From Streptomyces varsoviensis (lineage in GTDB: Bacteria > Actinomycetota > Actinomycetes > Streptomycetales > Streptomycetaceae): a stretch of DNA of 64,000 nt. The stretch spans positions 682,001 to 746,000 of the forward strand of contig NZ_JOBF01000003.1 of NCBI RefSeq assembly GCF_000718635.1, in the 5' to 3' direction. The notes beneath the pieces are model-generated. The model saw only the letters and a list, made by a program, of their open reading frames with translations. It was not told the DNA's origin and made no database searches. Positions 18,629 to 28,853 of the stretch are shown here, in pieces (the stretch's first letter is position 1; the number at the start of each line of letters is the position of its first letter). The position numbers were made by a program, and so were the translations under genes.

Positions 18629-18999
18629 ACTGGCTGCTGGTCGTCGTCGGGGCCATGGCCGGGGCCCCGCTGCGCTATCTGACCGACCGGAGCGTGCAGC
18701 GCCGCCATGACTCGCTCTTCCCCTGGGGGACGTTCACGGTCAACGTGGTGGGCTGCCTGGTGCTGGGGCTGGTGACGGGCGCGGTGGCGGCCGGGGCCGC
18801 GCCCTCCGGGGTGCAGGCGCTGCTCGGTACGGGGCTCTGCGGGGCGTTGACGACGTACTCGACGTTCTCGTACGAGACGCTGCGGCTGGCCGAGAGCGGG
18901 GCGCGGTTCTTCGCGGCCGCGAACGCCGTGGCGAGTGTGGTCGCCGGGCTCGGGGCCGCCTTCACGGGGGCCGCGCTCGCCCAGGCGCTGTGGGCCTGA
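18625..18999 (+). CDS. crcB: CrcB/FEX fluoride channel, short subunit
   Basis: 124 residues, the standard length. [30 protein letters not shown] and [17 protein letters not shown] are the CrcB blocks, including the conserved Asn and the TTYSTF Phe-box region. GTG 18625 overlaps the previous stop. Paired crcB genes usually encode antiparallel subunits of one channel. No fluoride riboswitch was found upstream of the pair. Confidence 0.93.
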   Translation: MNWLLVVVGAMAGAPLRYLTDRSVQRRHDSLFPWGTFTVNVVGCLVLGLVTGAVAAGAAPSGVQALLGTGLCGALTTYSTFSYETLRLAESGARFFAAANAVASVVAGLGAAFTGAALAQALWA

Positions 19000-19199
19000 A
19001 CACCCGCACCGGAGACGCGGGCCGCGCTCCTCCAACTTCCGCCCTAAAACGTCCCGTTAACAGGAATTTACCGGCAGAGGTCGGTGAGAAAGGCCACAGG
19101 ATCGTTTCGCTGCGGTGGGTAGTGAAGCCGTCGCCGACAGGTAGATGGTAGCTACAGGCAACCTCCACTACACCCTCGTGGCGAAAGAAGTTGATCGCT

Positions 19200-21029
19200 G
19201 TGTGTGGCATCACTGGCTGGATCTCCTACCGACGCGACCTGACGGCCCACCAGGAGTCCGTGGACGCGATGACCGAGACGATGTCCTGCCGGGGACCGGA
19301 CGCCCAGGGCTCGTGGGTCACCCCGCGCGCCGCCCTCGGCCACCGTCGGCTCGCCGTCATCGACCTCCCCGGCGGCGCGCAGCCCATGGAGGCCCGTACC
19401 GAGAACGGCACGGTCGCGATGGTCTACTCCGGCGAGGCGTACAACTACGTCGAACTGCGCGACGAGCTGCGCCGCCGCGGCCACCGGTTCGAGACCGACT
19501 CCGACACGGAGGTCGTGCTCCGCGGCTACCTGGAGTGGGGCGAAGAGCTGCCCGACAAGCTCAACGGCATGTACGCCTTCGCCATCTGGGACCCGCGGAC
19601 CGAGAAGCTCGTCATGATCCGCGACCGGATGGGCATCAAGCCCTTCTACTACTACGAGACCGACGACGGCGTCCTGTTCGGCTCCGAGCCCAAGGCGATC
19701 CTCGCCAACCCGCTGGCCTCCCCCGTCGTCGGCGCGGACGGGCTGCGGGAGATCTTCTCCTTCACCAAGAGCCCCGGCTTCGCCATCTGGGAGGGGATGC
19801 GCGAACTGCGCCCCGGCCACCTGGCCGTACTCGACCGGGGTGGGCTGCGCGAGCGCGCCTACTGGAAGCTGGAGGCCACCGAGCACACCGACAGCCAGGA
19901 GGCCACGGTCGCGCACGTGCGCGAGCTGCTGGAGGACATCGTCGCCCGGCAGCTCGTGGCCGACGTGCCGCGCTGCTCCCTGCTCTCCGGCGGCCTCGAC
20001 TCGTCCGCGATGACCGCGCTCGCCGCCAAGCAGCTCGCCGAGCGGGGCGAGACCGTGCGCAGCTTCGCCGTCGACTTCCCCGACCAGTCCGAGAACTTCC
20101 GCGCCGAGGACATCGCCCCGACGCAGGACACGCCCTTCGTGCACGCCGTCAAGGACCATGTGCGCTGCGACCACAGCGACATCGTGCTGGACGGCACGGC
20201 GCTGTCCGACCCCGCCGTGCGCCGGGCCGCCGTCGGCGCCCGCGACCTGCCGGTCGGGCTCGGGGACCGCGACAACTCCCTCTACCTGCTGTTCGCCGCG
20301 ATACGCGAGCAGTCCACGGTGGCGCTCTCGGGCGAGTCGGCGGACGAGGTGTTCGGCGGCTACCCCTGGTTCCACGACGAGCGCGCCGACGCGCACGTCT
20401 TCCCGTGGATGGCCAGGGGCTCCATCCTCGACCTCTCGGGCGCCCTGTCCGGCGAACTGACCGCCGGCCTCGGCCTCCAGACCTACCTCGACGACAGCTA
20501 CTCCTCGGCGGTCGCCGAGGCCCCGCTCAAGGACGGCGAGAGTGGCCACGAGAAGCGGATGCGGCAGGTCTGCTATCTGCACCTGACGCGCATGGTGCAG
20601 ACGCTGCTCGACCGCAAGGACCGGATGAGCATGGCGGTGGGCCTGGAGGTCCGGGTGCCGTTCTGCGACCACCGGCTCGTCCAGTACGTCTTCAACACCC
20701 CCTGGTCGCTGAAGACGTTCGACGGCCGCGAGAAGAGCATCCTGCGCGAGGCGACCCGCGATCTGCTGCCGGACTCCGTCGTCCAGCGCAAGAAGAGCGG
20801 CTACCCCGGCAGCTTCGACCCCCGCTACGTCGCCGCCATCCAGTCCCAGACCATGGACCTCCTCGGCTCCGGCCACCCGGCGCTCGACCTGTTCGACCAG
20901 GCGTCGGTCCGCGCGGCGGCGACCGCCGACAAGGCGACCATCACCTCCCAGGAACGCACCCGCATGGAGCGCGCCCTCGATGTGGCCACCTGGTTCGACC
21001 TGCACAAGCCGGAGATCAAGCTGAACTGA
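19200..21029 (+). CDS. asnB: asparagine synthase (glutamine-hydrolysing)
   Basis: 609 residues from GTG 19200. That start is fixed by the need for Cys2 (M-CGITGWI) as the glutaminase nucleophile; the frame is open four codons earlier to a TTG. The glutaminase domain shows RGPDAQG and LAVIDLPGGAQPM, and the synthetase domain carries the ATP loop SLLSGGLDSSAM near residue 267 and GESADEVFGGYPWF. Both halves are intact, unlike the lasso cyclase, so it should make asparagine from aspartate, glutamine and ATP, or amidate a related acid. It stands alone with a ~200-base upstream region. Confidence 0.92.
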   Translation: MCGITGWISYRRDLTAHQESVDAMTETMSCRGPDAQGSWVTPRAALGHRRLAVIDLPGGAQPMEARTENGTVAMVYSGEAYNYVELRDELRRRGHRFETDSDTEVVLRGYLEWGEELPDKLNGMYAFAIWDPRTEKLVMIRDRMGIKPFYYYETDDGVLFGSEPKAILANPLASPVVGADGLREIFSFTKSPGFAIWEGMRELRPGHLAVLDRGGLRERAYWKLEATEHTDSQEATVAHVRELLEDIVARQLVADVPRCSLLSGGLDSSAMTALAAKQLAERGETVRSFAVDFPDQSENFRAEDIAPTQDTPFVHAVKDHVRCDHSDIVLDGTALSDPAVRRAAVGARDLPVGLGDRDNSLYLLFAAIREQSTVALSGESADEVFGGYPWFHDERADAHVFPWMARGSILDLSGALSGELTAGLGLQTYLDDSYSSAVAEAPLKDGESGHEKRMRQVCYLHLTRMVQTLLDRKDRMSMAVGLEVRVPFCDHRLVQYVFNTPWSLKTFDGREKSILREATRDLLPDSVVQRKKSGYPGSFDPRYVAAIQSQTMDLLGSGHPALDLFDQASVRAAATADKATITSQERTRMERALDVATWFDLHKPEIKLN

Positions 21030-21081
21030 CCGGGGAAGCGACAGCGGGGCGGGCGCCCGCCCGCCCCGGCCGGCCCCGCCG

Positions 21082-21984
21082 TCACTCCCCCACCATGCCC
21101 TCCCTGTGCAGGTGCTCCAGCAGTACGCGCCGCAGTTCGCGGGCCGAGCGGGGCGGGGCGACGTCCTTGCGGTGGGCGACGGCGATGGTGCGGCGCATGT
21201 CCTCGGCGGGGTCGAAGGGCGTGACGCGCAGGCCCGAGCGGGCCGCCACCATGCCGGGGACGACGGCGAGGCCGAGCCCGGCGCGTACGAACCCCAGCAC
21301 CGCGTCCATCTCGCCGCCCGCCACCGTGAACGACGGCTCGAACCCCGCGGCCCGGCACGCCGCGATGGTGTATTCGCGCAGGTCGTACCCGCGGCGGAAC
21401 ATGACCATGGGGTGGCCCTGGAGGTCCGCCACGCGCAGCGGCGCGGGGGCGGGCGCCGGGGAGACGTACGAGGAGACGGCGACCAGGTCCTCGCGGAGCA
21501 GCTCGGTGGTGGCCAGGGCGGGGGCGCCGCCCGCGAGCGGCGTGATGATGAGGGCGAGGTCGAGCTCGCCGGCGGCCAGGGTGCGTACCAGGTCCTGCGA
21601 GCCGCCCTCATCGACGAGCAACTCGATGCCGGGGTAGCGGGCGTGGTACGCGCGCAGCACGTCCGGGACCAGGCTCGCGCAGAGGCTGGGCGGCGCGCCG
21701 AGGCGCACCCGGCCGCGCCGTAGCTGGGCGACCTCCTGCACCTCGCGGTGGGCGGTCTCGGTGTCGGCGAGGATCTGGCGGGCCAGCGGCAGCAGGGCTT
21801 CGCCGGCGTCGGTGAGGGTGATGTTGCCGCGGGCGCGGTGGAAGAGGTCCGCGCCCAGCTCCCGCTCCAGCGCGCGGATCTGCTGGGAGAGCGACGGCTG
21901 GGCCACGTGCAGCCGCTCCGCGGCGTGGGTGAAGTGGCGGGTCTCGGCCACGGCGGCGAAGTAGCGGAGCTGGTGGAGCTGCAT
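21082..21984 (-). CDS. LysR family regulator, divergent from sdh
   Basis: 300 residues from ATG 21984 (MQLHQLRYFAAVAETRHFTHAAERLHVAQPSLSQQI, start of the LysR winged helix). The frame extends upstream to 22080 but without typical sequence. The rest is a two-lobed periplasmic-binding-like effector domain. It faces sdhC with 94 bases between the start codons; that gap contains AGGCATTGCCTA, a small imperfect palindrome and possible LysR site. Control of sdhCAB is inferred from the divergent layout. Confidence 0.9.
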   Translation of the reverse strand: MQLHQLRYFAAVAETRHFTHAAERLHVAQPSLSQQIRALERELGADLFHRARGNITLTDAGEALLPLARQILADTETAHREVQEVAQLRRGRVRLGAPPSLCASLVPDVLRAYHARYPGIELLVDEGGSQDLVRTLAAGELDLALIITPLAGGAPALATTELLREDLVAVSSYVSPAPAPAPLRVADLQGHPMVMFRRGYDLREYTIAACRAAGFEPSFTVAGGEMDAVLGFVRAGLGLAVVPGMVAARSGLRVTPFDPAEDMRRTIAVAHRKDVAPPRSARELRRVLLEHLHREGMVGE

Positions 21985-22078
21985 GGGTCCAGCATAGAAG
22001 CCGCATAGGCATTGCCTATGGAAACGAGCTACGCCATGTCTTGGACGGATCGGGGGCGGCTCCGTAGCGTCGATTTCC

Positions 22079-22858
22079 ATGGCACTGGCGACTCGGCCGG
22101 ATCGAAGTGATCAACGGCCGCCCCACAAGAATCGGGGGCCTCTGAAGCAACAGGGGGCTCCCAAGAAGCAGGGGGCCCGGAAGGCGTCCCTCGTCCGCTC
22201 CGTATGGCGCTCGACCGTCGGCAAGAAGGCCGTGATGGCCGTGACGGGCCTGGCCATGCTGGCGTACCTGGTCGCCCACATGCTGGGCAACCTCAAGATC
22301 TTCTTCGGCTCCGGCGACTTCAACGGGTACGCGCACTGGCTGCGCACCATCGGCGAGCCCGTCCTGCACCACGAGTGGTTCCTGTGGCTCGCCCGCGTCG
22401 GTCTGGTGGTGGCCGTCGTGCTGCACGCGGTGGCCGCGTACCAGCTCAGCCGCCGCGACATCGCCGCCCGCCCCGCGAAGTACGAGCGCAAGCGGCGGCG
22501 CGCGAGCTACGCGACCCGCACGATGCGCTGGGGCGGCATCATCCTCGGCCTGTTCATCGTCTGGCACCTGCTCGACCTGACGACGCTGACCGTCAACCCG
22601 CGCGCCGAGGCCGGCCATCCGTACGAGAACGTCGTGGCGTCCTTCCGCACCTGGTACAGCGGCGCCCTCTACATCGTCGCGATGCTCGCCCTCGGCCTGC
22701 ACATCCGGCACGGCTTCTGGAGCGCCGCCCAGACGCTCGGCGCGGGCAGCGCCCGCCGCGACCGGCTGTTCAAGGCCCTGGCCAATGGCCTGGCCCTCCT
22801 CCTCACTTGCGGGTTCATCGCCGTTCCCGTGGCCGTCATGACGGGAGCGGTGAGCTGA
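22079..22858 (+). CDS. sdhC: succinate dehydrogenase cytochrome b subunit
   Basis: 259 residues with five membrane helices and His residues in helices suited to bind two haems ([36 protein letters not shown]). This is the single-polypeptide, di-haem type B anchor (Wolinella/Bacillus type) that links to menaquinone. The N-terminal ~40 residues are unusually long and Lys/Arg-rich with a [15 protein letters not shown] repetition. First gene of sdhCAB; its stop is one base before the sdhA start. Confidence 0.93.
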   Translation: MALATRPDRSDQRPPHKNRGPLKQQGAPKKQGARKASLVRSVWRSTVGKKAVMAVTGLAMLAYLVAHMLGNLKIFFGSGDFNGYAHWLRTIGEPVLHHEWFLWLARVGLVVAVVLHAVAAYQLSRRDIAARPAKYERKRRRASYATRTMRWGGIILGLFIVWHLLDLTTLTVNPRAEAGHPYENVVASFRTWYSGALYIVAMLALGLHIRHGFWSAAQTLGAGSARRDRLFKALANGLALLLTCGFIAVPVAVMTGAVS

Positions 22859-22859
22859 C

Positions 22860-24859
<2,000 letters not shown>

Positions 24860-24863
<4 letters not shown>

Positions 24864-25603
24864 AGCTCACCCTGCGCGTCTGGCGCCAGCGCACCCCCGA
24901 GGCCGAGGGCGCCATGGCCACCTACGAGGTCGACGGGATCTCCGCCGACATGTCGTTCCTGGAGATGCTCGACACGCTCAACGAGGAGCTGATCCTCGCG
25001 GGCGACGACCCCGTCGCCTTCGACCACGACTGCCGCGAGGGCATCTGCGGCGCGTGCAGCCTCGTCATCAACGGCGAGGCGCACGGCCCGGAGCGCACCA
25101 CCACCTGCCAGCTCCACATGCGGTCCTTCCGGGACGGCGACACGATCGACATCGAGCCGTGGCGCGCCGCCGCCTTCCCCGTCGTACGGGACCTGGTCGT
25201 CGACCGTTCCGCCTTCGACCGGGTCATCCAGGCCGGCGGCTACGTCTCCGTGCCGACGGGCGCCGCCCCGGAGGCCCACGCCACGCCCGTACCGAAGGCG
25301 GACGCCGATTTCGCCTTCGAGCACGCCGAGTGCATCGGGTGCGGCGCGTGCGTGGCGGCCTGCCCCAACGGGTCGGCGATGCTCTTCACCTCGGCGAAGG
25401 TCAACCACCTCAATGTGCTGCCCCAGGGCGCGCCGGAGCGCGAGTCGCGGGTGCTGGACATGGTGGAGGCGATGGACGCGGAGGGGTTCGGCGGCTGCAC
25501 CAATACCGGCGAGTGCGCCGTCGCCTGCCCCAAGGGGATTCCGCTGCCGTCCATCGCGGCGATGAACCGGGAGTACTTGCGGGCGACGATGCGGGGGCGG
25601 TGA
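24860..25603 (+). CDS. sdhB: succinate dehydrogenase iron-sulfur subunit
   Basis: 247 residues from ATG 24860, overlapping the sdhA stop. The [2Fe-2S] domain has [16 protein letters not shown] with the distal Cys in TTTCQLH. The C-terminal ferredoxin-like part has [15 protein letters not shown] and [15 protein letters not shown] for the [4Fe-4S] and [3Fe-4S] centres. It passes electrons from FAD to the haem-quinone anchor. Last gene of sdhCAB; it is convergent with the PH-domain gene 45 bases away. Confidence 0.95.
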
Positions 25604-25647
25604 CGGCGGTTCGTGGTGTCCGGGGCTCCGGTCCTGCACCAGGGCCC

Positions 25648-27156
25648 CTACGGGACCCGGTACAGGAACTCCCCGATCAGCCCCGGCGTGGCCGCGTCCG
25701 CGAAGTCCGCGGCCTCGTCGGCGGACATGTCGCGGACGCGGTAGCCGTCCTCTCCGGCCGCGACGGCGGCCGTCGCCGTGACGAGGCCGGCCCGCCGCGA
25801 GAACGGGGTGTCGGTGAAGGTCCAGGCGAGGACGGCGTCGCGGTTCAGGGCGACGGTGTCGCGGCTGAAGGTGCCGGAGCGGATGAGCAGGAGCGGGCCG
25901 GTGATCGCGTGCCCGAGCGCGCGGTAGGCGTCGTGGGCCAGCGCCCGTACGACCGGGACGGCCACCAGGGCGAAGCCCGCCGCGCAGTACAGGAGTACGG
26001 GCGTGAGCAGCGCGCCCAGTACGGCCAGGGTGAGGGTCACGGGCAGGACGACGCCGAGCAGGCCCCGGAGCGTACGGCGGCGCAGGGCCCGGCGGGGGTG
26101 CGGGGTCAGCCGGCGGTCGGCGGGCAGGGCGTCGGGCGCGAGCCCGTCGAGTATGCCGCCGCAGACCCGGACCGCTTCGGCGCGCGTCGCGGGCGGGAGG
26201 ACGGCGCTGCGCCGGCGGTTCTCGTCGCGGTCGCCGAGGCCGCCGGCCACGGCCCGTACGGTCGCGCCGCCGCCCGCCCGCAGCAGGAGCGGTTCGCGGA
26301 GTACGACGCCGCGCAGGCGGGCGCGTTCGATGGCGACGGCGCGGGTGGTCAGCAGGCCGCGGCGGACGCCGAGGGTGGCGGAGTCGGTCCATTCCAGGCG
26401 GTAGTTCCACCAGTTCTCAAGGTAGAGGACGACGGCGCCGACGCTGCCGACCGCGGCGATCGCGAGGAGGGCGAGCGGGATGGTGAGCCACAGAGCGCTG
26501 TCGCCGAAGTCCTCGAAGGCGCGGCGTACGAAGCCGATCCTCCAGGGTTCGAGGCCGACGCCGTGCAGGACGCGGTAGGCGGCGCCGGCCACGGCGAAGA
26601 CGCCGCCGAAGACCCAGAACGTCAGCGGTGCGAACCGCAGCCGGCGGGGGTCGAAGGAGGCGAGGAGGGGGTCGGTGTGGCGGTCGGCGCCGGCGCGGGC
26701 CAGGAGTTCGGCGCGCAGCCGCTCGGCGGCGGGGCGGGAGAGGGCTTCCAGGCGCAGCTCTCCGGCGGAGCCCCCGCCGCCGGAGCCGGCCGTTCCGGCG
26801 CGCAGCACGGTCACGCCGAAGAGCCGCTGGACGGGGTTGGCGGTGAGGTCGACGTTGCGGACGCGGTGCAGCGGTACGGCCCGCTGCCGCCGGGTGAACA
26901 GGCCGGTGCGCAGCTCGAAGGAGTCGGCGGTGACGCGGTAGCGGGTGCGGCGGTAGGTGATGAGCCCGGCGGCGGTGACGGCGGCGAAGACGGCCGCGAT
27001 GGCGCCGAGCGTGATCCAGGCGCGGGCGTCGAGCCGGCCCCCGGTGGCGAGCGCGGTGAGGGCGAGGGAGCCGAGCGGCGCGCCGAGCCAGGAGCAGTGC
27101 ACGGCGAGGGTGCGGGGGTCGAGGGTGCGCCAGGGGGTGTGGTCGTCGGCGGTCAC
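25648..27156 (-). CDS. large PH-domain membrane protein (YdbT-like)
   Basis: About 502 residues from GTG 27156. Three parts alternate membrane helices with bacterial PH (bPH_2) domains: helices near 25-65 then YRVTADSFELRTGLFTRRQRAVPLHRVRNVDL; helices near 200-245 then YRLEWTDSATLGVRRGLLTTRAVAIERARLRG; helices near 370-410 then a third block with SRRAGLVTATAAVAAGE. With the smaller upstream gene it forms the YdbS/YdbT pair known from firmicutes and actinobacteria, of unknown or envelope-stress-related role. The start lies at the second of two tandem copies of the stop/start junction. Confidence 0.85.
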   Translation of the reverse strand: MTADDHTPWRTLDPRTLAVHCSWLGAPLGSLALTALATGGRLDARAWITLGAIAAVFAAVTAAGLITYRRTRYRVTADSFELRTGLFTRRQRAVPLHRVRNVDLTANPVQRLFGVTVLRAGTAGSGGGGSAGELRLEALSRPAAERLRAELLARAGADRHTDPLLASFDPRRLRFAPLTFWVFGGVFAVAGAAYRVLHGVGLEPWRIGFVRRAFEDFGDSALWLTIPLALLAIAAVGSVGAVVLYLENWWNYRLEWTDSATLGVRRGLLTTRAVAIERARLRGVVLREPLLLRAGGGATVRAVAGGLGDRDENRRRSAVLPPATRAEAVRVCGGILDGLAPDALPADRRLTPHPRRALRRRTLRGLLGVVLPVTLTLAVLGALLTPVLLYCAAGFALVAVPVVRALAHDAYRALGHAITGPLLLIRSGTFSRDTVALNRDAVLAWTFTDTPFSRRAGLVTATAAVAAGEDGYRVRDMSADEAADFADAATPGLIGEFLYRVP

Positions 27157-27226
27157 GTGGCGTCTCCCCGTACGAGCTGGGCGACGGCGGTCACGTGGCA
27201 TCCCCTCGTACGAGCTGGGCGGCGGC
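27151..27226. repeat. 38-bp tandem duplication at a gene junction
   Basis: Bases 27151-27188 and 27189-27226 match at 34 of 38 positions. Each copy carries the GTGA that combines a TGA stop with a GTG start. The upstream PH gene stops in the first copy met (27191-27193), and the downstream gene starts in the second (27154-27156). A GTG in the first copy would be followed by 12 sense codons and a stop that overlaps the second GTG. Confidence 0.85.
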
Positions 27227-27796
27227 GCCGATGCGGTCCGCGAGCGCCTCGGCGTCGGCGGCCCGCAGCCCGGCGATCTTCACGTCGCCCGCGGTGGAGG
27301 CGGTGGTGACGGTGACGGTGGCGAGGCCGCAGAGCTGCTGGAGCGGGCCGCGTACGGTGTCGACGGTCTGGACGCGCGAGAGCGGGGCGATGCGCCGCGT
27401 GCGCCAGTACCAGCCGGCCGCCGCGTACACGGCCTGCTCCCCCACCTCCCAGGCGTGCACCCGGTAGCGCCACCGCGGCATGGTCCACAGATAGCCGAGG
27501 GCGGGCACGACGAGGACGGCGAGGACGAGCGGGGCGAGCCAGGGCAGCGCGCCGGCGAAGAGGAGCGCCGACAGGACGAGCAGGGCGGCCGCCGCGAGCA
27601 GCGCCGGGCCGCTGAAGGTGAGCAGGGCCTGGAGGGTCCACCAGCGGCGGGCGCGGGGGTCGACGCGGTGGCGCGGCGGCCGGAGCACGGCCTGTGCGCG
27701 GCCCGGTGCGGCCTGGTGGTGCGGTATGGCCTGCTGGTGCGGTGGTGTCCGGCGGTGCGGCGGTGTCCGCCGGGGTGGTGGTGTCTGCGCTGCCAT
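27191..27796 (-). CDS. small PH-domain membrane protein (YdbS-like)
   Basis: 201 residues from ATG 27796. The N-terminus is His/Pro/Thr-rich with PPHRRTPPHQQ-like repetition, probably disordered. Two membrane helices follow (residues ~65-110), then a bPH_2 domain: YRVHAWEVGEQAVYAAAGWYWRTRRIAPLSRVQTVD, ending LAVQTA-like VKIAGLRAADAEALADRI. It is the partner of the larger PH protein downstream. The promoter region is shared with the divergent TetR gene and holds a clear palindrome, so repression by that TetR protein is likely. Confidence 0.85.
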   Translation of the reverse strand: MAAQTPPPRRTPPHRRTPPHQQAIPHHQAAPGRAQAVLRPPRHRVDPRARRWWTLQALLTFSGPALLAAAALLVLSALLFAGALPWLAPLVLAVLVVPALGYLWTMPRWRYRVHAWEVGEQAVYAAAGWYWRTRRIAPLSRVQTVDTVRGPLQQLCGLATVTVTTASTAGDVKIAGLRAADAEALADRIGAAAQLVRGDAT

Positions 27797-27817
27797 CGTC
27801 GTCCCCGTAGCCTTTCC

Positions 27818-27866
27818 AAGTCGCTTGTATTGCGTTGCCGACAAGCTATAGCAATACGCTTGACTT
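27818..27866. promoter_or_regulatory. palindromic operator between PH-domain genes and tetR
   Basis: Two nested pairs share one centre at 27842: AAGTC (27818-27822) with GACTT (27862-27866), and GTATTGC (27827-27833) with GCAATAC (27851-27857). The region is AT-rich compared with its surroundings, as expected for divergent promoters. It is the natural site for the adjacent TetR regulator. Confidence 0.6.
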
Positions 27867-27901
27867 GCAAATCGACGGAGCGGTGAGAGGACGGCGGGCG
27901 C

Positions 27902-28537
27902 GTGCCCAAGCGGGTGGACCATGACGAACGGCGGCGGCAGATCTCCGAGGCCCTGTGGCGGATCGCCGCCACCCGCGGGCTCGACGGCGCGAGCCTGCGC
28001 GATGTCGCCGCCGAGGCCGGCATCTCGCTGGGCCGGCTCCAGCACTACTTCACGAGCAAGGACGAGATGTTCGTCTTCGCGCTCGACTACATCAGCGGCC
28101 TCGCCGAGCGGCGCATCCGCGAGCGCGTCCAGGCGCTGCCCGGCACGCCCGCGCCGCGCGACATCCTGCGCCACTGCCTGGTGGAGATGTTGCCCCTGGA
28201 CGACGAGAGCCGCGCCGGCAACCTCGTGCAGGTCGCCTACTACGCGCGTGCCGTGCACGACGCGCGCACGCGCCGCCACGCCCAGGAGGGCGTCCCCGCG
28301 CTACGGGACTTCTTCGCCGCGCAGGTGCGGCACGCCGTCGAGCGCGGCGAGGTCGACCCCGAGCGCGTCCCCGAGGACGAGGCCATGCTGCTGCTCGCGC
28401 TGGCCGACGGCCTCACGAGCTTCGCCCTGCTGGACGTGTACGCCCCCGCCGAGGCGCTGCGGCTGATCGACCGGCACCTGGCGGGCCTCTTCTCCTACAA
28501 CTCCTCGCCGCGCAGCAGCGGTTCGAAGCGCTCGTAG
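27902..28537 (+). CDS. TetR family regulator
   Basis: 211 residues from GTG 27902. The helix-turn-helix is ISEALWRIAATRGLDGASLRDVAAEAGISLGRLQHYFTSKDEMF (residues ~14-57; segments only quoted as motif context), a textbook TetR N-terminus. The C-terminal ligand domain is all helical with QVAYYARAVHDARTRR and ADGLTSFALLDVY. It is divergent from the PH-domain operon across a palindromic operator. Its last 43 bases overlap the convergent DUF4288 gene. Confidence 0.92.
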   Translation: MPKRVDHDERRRQISEALWRIAATRGLDGASLRDVAAEAGISLGRLQHYFTSKDEMFVFALDYISGLAERRIRERVQALPGTPAPRDILRHCLVEMLPLDDESRAGNLVQVAYYARAVHDARTRRHAQEGVPALRDFFAAQVRHAVERGEVDPERVPEDEAMLLLALADGLTSFALLDVYAPAEALRLIDRHLAGLFSYNSSPRSSGSKRS

Positions 28538-28815
28538 GCGTCGAGGTCGCGGAAGTGCCGGGCGTAGAGGTCGGCGTCGTGGCTCAGGTCCTCGTCCAGC
28601 ACCGCGGCCACGTCGACGACGGCCCGCAGCCGCCAGCAGATCATCTCGCCGCGCTCGTTGAGGAAGGCCGCCTCGGCGCCGCGGCCGCGCTCCTCGGCAC
28701 GGAGCCGCGCCGTCGCCTCGTCCGGGGCGTGGATGAGCGCCACGTCCTCCCGGTACAGCGGCCGGCGGCCGGGGCGCTCGGCGGCCGACTCCATCAAAAT
28801 GATCGCCACGTACAT
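28495..28815 (-). CDS. DUF4288 protein
   Basis: 106 residues. MYVAIILMESA, then YREDVALIHAPDEATARLRA, AAFLNERGEMICWRLRAVVDV and ADLYARHF match the DUF4288 pattern, a small alpha/beta protein of unknown function in actinobacteria. Its 3' end overlaps the end of tetR on the other strand, so both coding frames share those bases. It follows the FUSC gene region on the same strand with a 38-base gap, though transcription order places it downstream of FUSC. Confidence 0.75.
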   Translation of the reverse strand: MYVAIILMESAAERPGRRPLYREDVALIHAPDEATARLRAEERGRGAEAAFLNERGEMICWRLRAVVDVAAVLDEDLSHDADLYARHFRDLDAYERFEPLLRGEEL

Positions 28816-28853
28816 GGCGAGAGGGTCTCACGGGCGCGGCGCGGGAGCGCCCC

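Noticed and set aside
21985..22080. N-terminal extension of the LysR gene
   Set aside because: The added 32 residues overlap the sdhC start and lack LysR character; ATG 21984 matches the family start.
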